From DASXTW01 sp046726275 (lineage in GTDB: Bacteria; Actinomycetota; UBA4738): 18,865 nucleotides of DNA. The translations under genes were made by a program, and so were the position numbers. Below are positions 7,154 to 13,718 of this stretch, one piece after another. Where the stretch lies: positions 1-18,865 of the forward strand of contig JBKPAF010000070.1 in assembly GCA_046726275.1 (NCBI GenBank), in the 5' to 3' direction. Each line of letters opens with the position of its first letter. The stretch's first letter is position 1. A model generated the notes under the pieces. It did not search any database. It was not told the DNA's origin and saw only the letters and a list, made by a program, of their open reading frames with translations.

Positions 7154-7654
7154 CTACGTTTCGACCGGCTCCTTCACATCCCGGTCGCGCTCCCAACCCT
7201 CGTTCTGCAACACCAGGTGTTCGATGGCTACGGCGTTGGCGGAGGCATCGAGGTCGGGAAGGGCCTGATACTCGGAGACCCAGCAACGAAAGACCTGGTA
7301 GGAGAGGACCGTCTGGCCCGCCTCGTTGCAGAAGTCGATGATGATGTCCTTGCGGAAGTTCGCCAGGGAGATCTGCGAGCCTGGACCCCCGCCATGGATC
7401 ATGTTGGCCCAGTCCTCGAACTCGCTGTCGTGCGTGACGCCCCGCTCCAGCGTGATGGGCTCGTAGGTGGTCCTCCCCGGAAACTTGCGAAAAACGGTGG
7501 GGTCTCCCCCCTGGCGGTATGTGACCACCTCGGTAGTCCGTCTCAGTGCGGAGATCCTCGACACGCCTGCGACGTAATGACCGTCCCACCTCACCCGGAA
7601 CTTGAAGTTCTTGTACGGATCGATCCGGTGGGGATTCACAGTGAACTGCGGCAT
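7154..7654 (-). CDS. Contractile-tail tube protein (T4 gp19-like), isolated
   Basis: This 166-aa protein resembles the conserved phage tail-tube family (T4 gp19-like) that also builds the inner tube of extracellular contractile injection systems. Telling motifs are DPYKNFKFRVRWDG (12-25), GRTTYEPITLERGVTHD (66-82), RKDIIIDFCNEAGQ, VFRCWVSEYQALPDLDA and the final AIEHLVLQNEGWERD. The length is usual for the family. A strong ribosome binding site, AAGGAGGAG on the minus strand (7657-7665), precedes the ATG. No sheath, baseplate, spike or AAA+ chaperone gene is in the window, so it stands alone here. It could be a remnant, a partner of a cluster elsewhere, or a repurposed tube protein. The gene shares orientation with the hydrolase operon upstream but is separated from it by about 296 nt. 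Confidence 0.9.
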   Translation of the reverse strand: MPQFTVNPHRIDPYKNFKFRVRWDGHYVAGVSRISALRRTTEVVTYRQGGDPTVFRKFPGRTTYEPITLERGVTHDSEFEDWANMIHGGGPGSQISLANFRKDIIIDFCNEAGQTVLSYQVFRCWVSEYQALPDLDASANAVAIEHLVLQNEGWERDRDVKEPVET

Positions 7655-7656
7655 GG

Positions 7657-7665
7657 CTCCTCCTT
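7657..7665 (-). promoter_or_regulatory. Strong ribosome binding site of the tail-tube gene
   Basis: AAGGAGGAG on the minus strand ends about 2-4 nt before the ATG at 7654. It is one of the strongest ribosome binding sites in the window, which suggests the tail-tube protein is meant to be well translated. Confidence 0.65.
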
Positions 7666-7768
7666 CCGCCTGTCCCGATGCTCGAAGACGAAGCCTACCG
7701 GGAGACTTCCGCGACCCATGCAGGCCGCGATACGTCGAACTGCGTAGCGGGACTCCGGAAAAGCGACG

Positions 7769-7797
7769 TTCGCAGCCGGGCCGTGGACGCCTAGCGT
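7769..7797 (+). promoter_or_regulatory. Candidate promoter for a leaderless small gene
   Basis: TTCGCA (7769-7774) and TAGCGT (7792-7797) are 17 nt apart, resembling -35 and -10 elements. The -10 has the TANNNT form common in actinobacteria. Transcription starting about 7 nt after it would begin at the ATG at 7804, giving a leaderless mRNA. This fits the absence of a ribosome binding site. Confidence 0.4.
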
Positions 7798-7803
7798 GGC
7801 CCC

Positions 7804-7941
7804 ATGGCCAAGCCCGTGATCCATCGACTGAGGATCAGCCGCAAGTCGCGTCGAGACCGCCCCGTCCGACAGGACGTGCTCCCGCTGGACCCGAGAGACC
7901 CCGAAGTCGTGCGCGTGAAGGTGCGGCGAAAGCGAGGCTGA
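7804..7941 (+). CDS. Small basic protein (45 aa), unknown
   Basis: This short frame begins MAKPVIHRLRISRKSRRDRP and continues through LPLDPRDPEVVRVKV to a basic RRKRG end. It is strongly basic (many Arg and Lys), so it may bind nucleic acid or a membrane. The DPRDPEVVRVK segment looks like a conserved motif rather than random frame composition, but I cannot name a family. A promoter-like element 7 nt upstream would make the transcript leaderless. The gene converges with the hydrolase gene, with 9 nt between stops, and is divergent from the tail-tube gene. It fits neatly into an otherwise empty gap, which supports it. Chance remains possible at this length. Confidence 0.5.
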   Translation: MAKPVIHRLRISRKSRRDRPVRQDVLPLDPRDPEVVRVKVRRKRG

Positions 7942-7950
7942 GGGCGGGGA

Positions 7951-9438
7951 TCAAGCGCCAAGCCACTGGGCGATCGCCTGGCGGGCCTGCGGGTGGCGGA
8001 TGTACCCGCTGTGCGAGACTCCCTGGCCGCGATCGAAGACCAACCGGCCGGCGGTGGGAATCGGGAAGGGCCGTGAACCACTTCCCTCGTAGACCCCGGA
8101 GGTCGGCACCATCAGGTCGTTGGCGCCCTGCTGGAATGCGTCGATGAGGGCGTCCTTCACGAAGGCTTTCAGTCCGGGTTCGCTCGGCTCGTAGTCCGAG
8201 GCCAGGGCGAAGTGACGATCGGCGCCCGCGCCTCTCTCGGCCAGCTCGTGCAGGAAGTCACCCCCGGGGACCATGCAGTCCAGACCCTTCAGTCCCTTCA
8301 GCGCGTTCACCGCGATCAGCTTGGCGATGCCGACGATCGACTCCAGGACGACCGTGACAGGGGTGTCGGGCAGCAGGTTGAAGAGGTTCGTGTAGCTGTC
8401 GATGAAGTCGTTCAGCCGCTGGGGATCGGCCAGGGGAGTGCCCGCGTTCGGGCTGGCCACGAAGACGATCTTCCCCACGTGGATGGGACGCGACCCTTCC
8501 TGTTCGGCCGCGAGCCTGCGAGCCACCAACCCGCCCCGCGAGACACACAGCACATCCAGGTCCAGATCCACCGACGCGGGGATAGTCTCCAGCAGCCACT
8601 CGATGTTGTGGCTCGGGTCGACGCTGACGGTCGGATGGTCGAACGCGAACACCCGCCCTTCGTACGCTTCGTGCAGTGACGCGACGAACGATGCCGGCGC
8701 GTGCGTGAACTCCACGTCGGATCGCGTGTGCGTCCCATGCACGAACAGCAGGGACCGTTTGCCGGAGATGGCGTTCCAGTCTGGTAGTGGCGCTTCCGGC
8801 TCGTGATAGTTCTCAGGGGTGATGGTGCGAAGGGCGTAGGGGCGGTGCTTCGCCTCCCACTTCCCCATCCAGGCGGAGGCTCCCTTCTGGACCAGGAGGC
8901 CGGCCACCTTGAATCCGACCACCCGCAAGACCTTCTTGCCGAGGCTGGTGAAGATCCCTCGGGTCCGAGCCTCTCGGGGCGCGGGCGGAACCCTCCGAGG
9001 GATGACGTACGTGCGGGCGGAGGGGATTACCCTCCCGCGGGTCACGGCACCGGGTACAGCTGACTCGGTACCCGGACTCGTGGCGAAGTGCCATGTGATG
9101 ACGTCCGATTCATCGTGATAGACCACGAACTGCTCCCATCCCTCCGCGGGAGGGCGCACCTGAAGCTCCATGGCCGCCTCGCCGTGACGAGTGTCGAGTC
9201 CTCGCGTCCTCGCGCCGGTCGGGGTCTCCTGGGTGTCCTCGATCTCGATGAGCGCCTGCATCTCCGCGTCCTGCCGAGCGAGGGCGTCCGCGAGCGGATC
9301 GTCGGAGGGGGAGATTCCTCGGACCCGCGCCCGCCGGCCGGCAACGGATGACGCCACACCTCGAAGTCCGGGGGTGACCAGGACCACGTCCTCCGATACC
9401 CGTACCGCGTTCCCGTTGTGGTCCAGCTCCACGCTCAC
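7951..9438 (-). CDS. Alpha/beta-hydrolase (lipase-like) with a large N-terminal domain
   Basis: This 495-aa protein has an uncharacterised N-terminal region (1-225) and a C-terminal alpha/beta-hydrolase (about 226-495). The triad is visible: Ser300 in CVSRGG (the nucleophile elbow, with Cys where Gly is usual), Asp441 in NDLMVP and His476 in GVSHSGY. FVHGTHT at 232-238 is the oxyanion-side strand and loop. SPNAGTPLAD (329-338) also recalls lipases and PGAP1-like esterases. No signal peptide or clear membrane span is seen, although 170-190 is moderately hydrophobic. The N-terminal part contains WEQFVVYHDESDVITWHF (101-118), which might be a separate small domain. Similar hydrolases are, as I recall, found beside or fused to CHAT peptidases in conflict-type genes; this is family memory, not seen here. 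The start is GTG after GAGGGGG. It follows the cyclase gene by 39 nt, so it is probably in the same operon. Confidence 0.85.
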   Translation of the reverse strand: MSVELDHNGNAVRVSEDVVLVTPGLRGVASSVAGRRARVRGISPSDDPLADALARQDAEMQALIEIEDTQETPTGARTRGLDTRHGEAAMELQVRPPAEGWEQFVVYHDESDVITWHFATSPGTESAVPGAVTRGRVIPSARTYVIPRRVPPAPREARTRGIFTSLGKKVLRVVGFKVAGLLVQKGASAWMGKWEAKHRPYALRTITPENYHEPEAPLPDWNAISGKRSLLFVHGTHTRSDVEFTHAPASFVASLHEAYEGRVFAFDHPTVSVDPSHNIEWLLETIPASVDLDLDVLCVSRGGLVARRLAAEQEGSRPIHVGKIVFVASPNAGTPLADPQRLNDFIDSYTNLFNLLPDTPVTVVLESIVGIAKLIAVNALKGLKGLDCMVPGGDFLHELAERGAGADRHFALASDYEPSEPGLKAFVKDALIDAFQQGANDLMVPTSGVYEGSGSRPFPIPTAGRLVFDRGQGVSHSGYIRHPQARQAIAQWLGA

Positions 9439-9477
9439 CCTGGTCCCCCTCGAGCCACGGCGTGCCGCGCCATGCGC

Positions 9478-10209
9478 CTAGTGCCAGTCGACCGACACGA
9501 CCTCGATGGGTTCGGAGATGCCCCTGATGTTGACCTCTCTCGGCTCGGAAAGACCGAATCGGGACCCCATGGCTGTCTCCCGACTGGCCACGATCTCGCC
9601 ACCCTCGCCCAGGTTCGCGATTCGGGCGGCCTCGTGGACACCCTTGCCGGTGAAGTTGCGACCGACCTGGGTGGCGCCCGCGGCGTGCACTCCGATCCGG
9701 ACCGGCGGGCTGAATCCCTGCGTCTGGCGTTGCTCCGCCAGGCGGCGCTGAATCGCGACGGCGCAGGCGATGGCCTCCTCGGGAGAGTCGAATCCGACGA
9801 AGAACCCGTCGCCCGTGGCCGCGATCTCCTCGCCCTTGTGGGCGTTGAAGAGAGATCGAAGCGCCTCGTCGTGCCACCGCAGGACGGCCTGCCAGGCCTC
9901 GTCCCCTAGCGCCTCGACCAGGTTCGTGGACTTCACGATGTCAGTGAACATGAAGGTCTTCTGTACGCGCCGTGGGGCGGCCTTCCCTCGGAGCTGCCAG
10001 GGGAGAAGCTCCTCGACCTCCTCGATCTCGATCGCCTGGGTCGGGCACGACAGAGCGGCTTCGCGCAGCAGGTCCTCTTCGACGCTCGTCGCATCGATCA
10101 CGTCCGCCTTGGCGAAGTCGCCCTCGTGCCAGTCGAAAGCCGTCGGGGCGAGCGTGATGCAGTTGCCGGCGCCCACACACCGGTGCCGATCGACTCGCGC
10201 CCGGAGCAC
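9478..10209 (-). CDS. Ferredoxin-class III nucleotide cyclase fusion
   Basis: This 243-aa protein joins a single-cluster ferredoxin (about 1-65) to a class III adenylate/guanylate cyclase domain (about 82-243). The ferredoxin has CVGAGNC (Cys11, Cys17) and CPTQAI (Cys55); the middle Cys of the usual CxxCxxC is Ala14, which favours a 3Fe-4S or an open 4Fe-4S cluster. The cyclase keeps the two metal aspartates, Asp90 in FMFTDIVKST and Asp134 in ATGDGFF, and Arg196 in HEAARIANL. By alignment to known cyclases, the purine-selecting Lys is Ala130, the selecting Asp is Asn185 and the transition-state Asn is His192, so the substrate or even the activity is uncertain. The obvious model is redox or electron-transfer control of second-messenger synthesis. 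No membrane segment is seen. The start is GTG two nt after the stop of the LuxR gene (TGACCGTG), so the two are probably translated together. Confidence 0.93.
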   Translation of the reverse strand: MLRARVDRHRCVGAGNCITLAPTAFDWHEGDFAKADVIDATSVEEDLLREAALSCPTQAIEIEEVEELLPWQLRGKAAPRRVQKTFMFTDIVKSTNLVEALGDEAWQAVLRWHDEALRSLFNAHKGEEIAATGDGFFVGFDSPEEAIACAVAIQRRLAEQRQTQGFSPPVRIGVHAAGATQVGRNFTGKGVHEAARIANLGEGGEIVASRETAMGSRFGLSEPREVNIRGISEPIEVVSVDWH

Positions 10210-10211
10210 GG

Positions 10212-13200
10212 TCAGACCACCTTCTCCCGGAAGGCGAAGACCGTCGCTTCGGCCCGAGACGAGGCCCCGATCCGGGCAAACATCTCTCCCAGCCGGCGGG
10301 CCACCAGCTCCTCGCTCTCGCCCATCTCCTCCGCGATCTCCTTGTTCGTTCGCCCTTCCATCAGCAGCCTGAGGAGGGCGGTTTCGGCCAGTTCCAGCGT
10401 CGGCCCGGCCTGGCCGTTCTGGCCTTCAGGAATGGATTCCATCATCCCGACCAGGCCCGCCAGCTCGCGGCCCACAGGGCCTCGGAACCAGTTGACCCGG
10501 ATCTCCTCATCGAGCGTTCGCTGGGCGATCGTCGCCAGCATCACGGAGAGATACAACTGAATCGTCTGCTGCTCGGCCTCCGAACCCCCCGCCAGGATGG
10601 CCCGGGCGACCGGGCGAACGACATCGAGGTACAGGTCCTCGTGCATCGCGGACTCCAGGGCGTCGAACGCGGATCTCGCTGCGTCCAACGCCTGCTCGGT
10701 CTCTCCCCGCGAAAGCGCCACTTCAGCCAGTGCCGCGTCGGCCTGCGCCCCCCAGGGAGGATGTCCGGGCAGCAACTCCATCAACCCCTTCGCTTCGATC
10801 GCCGAACGCTCGGCCAGGTCCAGCAGTTCTTCGTCGTGCTTCTTCGCGCCCAACCGGGCGGCTTCGATCGCCAACCGCGCCAAGGCCTCGCACCGCGCCG
10901 CTGGCCGGCCCTGCTCAGTGGCGAGCTGGACGGCTCGCTCGAGATGCGTCCGCATGCCGCCCGCGTCTTCCGCGGCGGCCATGACCATCCCCCGCCACGT
11001 CTCGAGCTGCCTGGCCCTCAGCGGAGTGGGCGCCTCGGCCGCCGATGCGGCAGCCCGGTCCAGCCACGTCTTGGCCAGCTCGATCTCGCCCAGATCGAGG
11101 TAGGCCAGTGCCGTGCCTCCGGCGCCCACGAACTCGAGGGATCGGTCCCCTGTCCTCCGCGCGTGCCGATAGGTCTCCTCGCCTCGAGACAGGGCCAGGT
11201 CCGGGATGACCTTCGCCCGGGAGAACACATGGACGCCGTACAGCATCTGTCCCTCGGCGAGGGCGCGTTCGCTCTCTCTGGTGAGCGATTGCATTCGGGA
11301 GGAGAGCCGGCGGATCTCCTCGATGTGGCGCGCTGCCCCTGGCCCCAGGTGAATGTCCGGTCCCCAGTTCAGGTAGGCCATCGCGATGATCGTTGACATG
11401 GCGCCCCGCCGGTCGCCGATCTTCTCGAAGAGCTCGAGCGCCCGCTGGAACCGTTGACTGGCCGAGCGGGCCAACGGCGCCACCGGCGTCTCTTCGATGA
11501 TCTTGTCCAGAGGTTCTCCGGAAGCCGCTCGGGCGACGACGGCATGGTGTTCGCCCGCTTGGATCCGCTCCACGAACCACGCGCGCAGCCGACTGAGGTC
11601 GATCACGCCCAACTCTCGGATCGTTGCGGCCAGCATGGCTTCGTCGCCCAGCTCCTCGGCCAGCACGGCCGCGCGTGCGTACGCTTCTTCGCCGCCGTCC
11701 AGGTCGCCGTCGTGGGGCGAGACGGTCGCACCCTCCCCGAGCGGGGTTGTCAGGAGAGCCTGTCCCAGCTCGAGGCACGCGGCGAGCTCCGCCTGTTTGT
11801 CGCCTCGGCTCGCGGCCAGCTCGCGCACTCGCCTTGCCAGCTCGGCCGCGCCTTCGTGTTCCTCGGAGGCACGAAGGGCTGCGGCCCGCCGGAGTTGCAC
11901 GTGGAGCTCCAGGTGCAGGTCGCCGAGGGCCTCCGCCAGTGCCGCGAGCTCCGCCAGGCCTTCCAGCCTGTCCTCGGACCGGCGGAGCATGTCGAGGGCT
12001 TCGTCCCGGGCCTCCAGCAACGACACCCGGTCCTGAGGAGTCGAAGCGGCGGGGAGCGCCAGGTCCACGACCCGAAGGACCTCCTCGGGCGCGTGTGCGT
12101 CCAGGGCGTTCCTGGTGGCCTCTTTGGAGAACCGGACGCAGACGGTAGCGTCGCCTGCGGCTCGAGCGTGGTGGGCCAGAAGCGGGAGGCTCTCCGCTGC
12201 CGGATCGCCTGCCAGCAGCAGTTCGACGATCGCGGCGTGCGTGGCTCGTCGCTTGGTGGGCGTCAGCGCGGCCGCGGCGAACTCTCTGACCTGCTCGTGG
12301 GCGAAGCTGTAGTCGGCGGCAGAGCCCTCCGTATGTTGGACGAGAAGACCGGCATCCACCCCTGGGGTCAGAGCGTCGGCCAGGGAATCAGGCGGGGAAT
12401 CGGTGTCGTCGACCCGGAGCAACACCTCCCTGAGGTCCTTGAGGCTGAAATGGCGCCCGAGCACCGCGGCCTTGGCCAGGACCGTCTTGGTCTCTTCGGG
12501 AAGACGGGCGGCCCGTCGAGAGATCAGGGTGCGTACCGCCGAGGGCACCAGCCGCTCCGCGTTCTTGGCCAGGCTCCACATCCCGTCGATCTGCTGGAGC
12601 ATGCCGGCGTCTCGGTACGCCTGGGCCAGCTCCTCGACGATGAACGGGACCCCCTCGGCCTGAACGTGCATCGCCGCGGCGCCGGAGGCCTGGACGGTCC
12701 CGGCGAGAACCTGTTTCAGAAGCTCGGCCGTCTCCACCTGCGTGAAGCGACTCAGCCTGAACCGCCTGACCATGCCGAGGCGCTCCATGTCGGCCAGCAG
12801 TGTGACGGCCTCGTTGACGAAGGCGAGCTCCTCCGGACGGATCGTCATCATGAGAAACAGAGGACTGGCGGCGTCCGCCCGGACGATGTAGCGGAGGAGC
12901 CGCAGGCTGTCCTCGTCGGCCCACTGGAAGTCGTCGATCAGCAACGCCACGGGGCGGTGTTCGGCGAGGGACCGAATGGCGATCGCCGCCAGGTCGAAGG
13001 ATCGAAGGAGTTTCTGGTCCGGGGGCAGGCTGCCGAGTCCCGGGTCGTCCCTGCCGGACAATGCATCCACGCTTCGGGACAGGGCAGTTTCAGCTGCGCT
13101 CCCGGGGGCCGCCGCGGCGGCGTCCGGGGAGCCCACGATGGAACGAGCCAGCAGGAAGGGGCCGCGGAGCTCCTCGTCGGCGGCCACGGCGATGGTGATG

Positions 13201-13508
13201 AACCCACGGGCGGCCGCGATCTCGCGCGCCGCGAGAAGTAGCCGGGTCTTCCCGATGCCCGGCTCCCCTTCCACCGTGAGCGCGGCGAGCCTGCCGGATT
13301 CGGCGGACACGAGTTCCTGCTGGATCCCGGACAGCTCGATGGGCCGCCCCACGACTGAGCCGGTCACCCGGCGGACCCGGAGTGCCAGGGGCGAATACGT
13401 TTGGAGAAGAGGGGCAAGGGCCGGCTGCTCGTGCTCGACGAGCTCGGCTGGAGTGGCGGTGTCGGGTAACTGCTTCAAGGCCCCGTCGTCGATGCGTTGA
13501 TCAACCAT
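10212..13508 (-). CDS. AAA/STAND-type ATPase with C-terminal LuxR DNA-binding domain
   Basis: This 1098-aa regulator has an N-terminal ATPase module, a long helical repeat region and a LuxR-type helix-turn-helix end. The Walker A motif is GEPGIGKT (81-88) and Walker B is VALLIDDFQWAD (187-198). Residues from about 450 to 1000 are Ala/Leu/Glu-rich with repeating helical pairs, as in TPR-like sensor regions of MalT- and LAL-type regulators. The C-terminal 59 residues carry the HTH, with LMEGRTNKEIAEEMGESEEL in the recognition region. Such proteins sense a ligand or protein in the repeat region, bind ATP, oligomerise and activate transcription. It leads a minus-strand operon with the ferredoxin-cyclase (2-nt gap) and the hydrolase. 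The ATG at 13508 has only a weak ribosome binding site. The target genes are unknown; its own operon or the divergent kinase gene are candidates. Confidence 0.94.
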   Translation of the reverse strand: MVDQRIDDGALKQLPDTATPAELVEHEQPALAPLLQTYSPLALRVRRVTGSVVGRPIELSGIQQELVSAESGRLAALTVEGEPGIGKTRLLLAAREIAAARGFITIAVAADEELRGPFLLARSIVGSPDAAAAAPGSAAETALSRSVDALSGRDDPGLGSLPPDQKLLRSFDLAAIAIRSLAEHRPVALLIDDFQWADEDSLRLLRYIVRADAASPLFLMMTIRPEELAFVNEAVTLLADMERLGMVRRFRLSRFTQVETAELLKQVLAGTVQASGAAAMHVQAEGVPFIVEELAQAYRDAGMLQQIDGMWSLAKNAERLVPSAVRTLISRRAARLPEETKTVLAKAAVLGRHFSLKDLREVLLRVDDTDSPPDSLADALTPGVDAGLLVQHTEGSAADYSFAHEQVREFAAAALTPTKRRATHAAIVELLLAGDPAAESLPLLAHHARAAGDATVCVRFSKEATRNALDAHAPEEVLRVVDLALPAASTPQDRVSLLEARDEALDMLRRSEDRLEGLAELAALAEALGDLHLELHVQLRRAAALRASEEHEGAAELARRVRELAASRGDKQAELAACLELGQALLTTPLGEGATVSPHDGDLDGGEEAYARAAVLAEELGDEAMLAATIRELGVIDLSRLRAWFVERIQAGEHHAVVARAASGEPLDKIIEETPVAPLARSASQRFQRALELFEKIGDRRGAMSTIIAMAYLNWGPDIHLGPGAARHIEEIRRLSSRMQSLTRESERALAEGQMLYGVHVFSRAKVIPDLALSRGEETYRHARRTGDRSLEFVGAGGTALAYLDLGEIELAKTWLDRAAASAAEAPTPLRARQLETWRGMVMAAAEDAGGMRTHLERAVQLATEQGRPAARCEALARLAIEAARLGAKKHDEELLDLAERSAIEAKGLMELLPGHPPWGAQADAALAEVALSRGETEQALDAARSAFDALESAMHEDLYLDVVRPVARAILAGGSEAEQQTIQLYLSVMLATIAQRTLDEEIRVNWFRGPVGRELAGLVGMMESIPEGQNGQAGPTLELAETALLRLLMEGRTNKEIAEEMGESEELVARRLGEMFARIGASSRAEATVFAFREKVV

Positions 13509-13628
13509 GCCCCCGCTCGCCTGGGATGGAGTGGACCTCCGAGGCGGCCAATGTTACCGGTGCCGGGAGGCGACGACTAGGGCGGCGTGCCCGCCCGAGT
13601 CTGAGGTCACCATCCCGTCCCCTGGGGT

Positions 13629-13662
13629 GCGGGGGCTCAGGTAGCGAAGCGGTAGCCCCCGC
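13629..13662 (+). other. Perfect 9-bp inverted repeat between divergent genes
   Basis: GCGGGGGCT (13629-13637) and AGCCCCCGC (13654-13662) form a perfect 9-bp stem around a 16-nt loop. It lies in the 210-nt gap between the LuxR-type regulator and the histidine kinase genes, about 57 nt before the kinase start. No T-run follows, so a simple terminator is unlikely. It may be an operator for a dimeric regulator or a leader hairpin. Confidence 0.45.
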
Positions 13663-13718
13663 GAAATGAGGGCGGAGGCACCCTTCACTCCATCATCGTG
13701 CGGGGAGAGAATCGGCCG

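Noticed and set aside
7602..8147. A 181-codon plus-strand frame spanning the hydrolase 3' end
   Set aside because: It overlaps the tail-tube start and the hydrolase gene antisense and has low-complexity Arg/Pro composition; the 45-aa frame at 7804-7941 in another frame is the better candidate.
11454..13241. A 595-codon open frame on the plus strand
   Set aside because: It is wholly antisense to the LuxR-type ATPase, whose Walker and HTH motifs are clear. The antisense translation shows no recognisable domain, and high-GC codon bias readily produces such frames.
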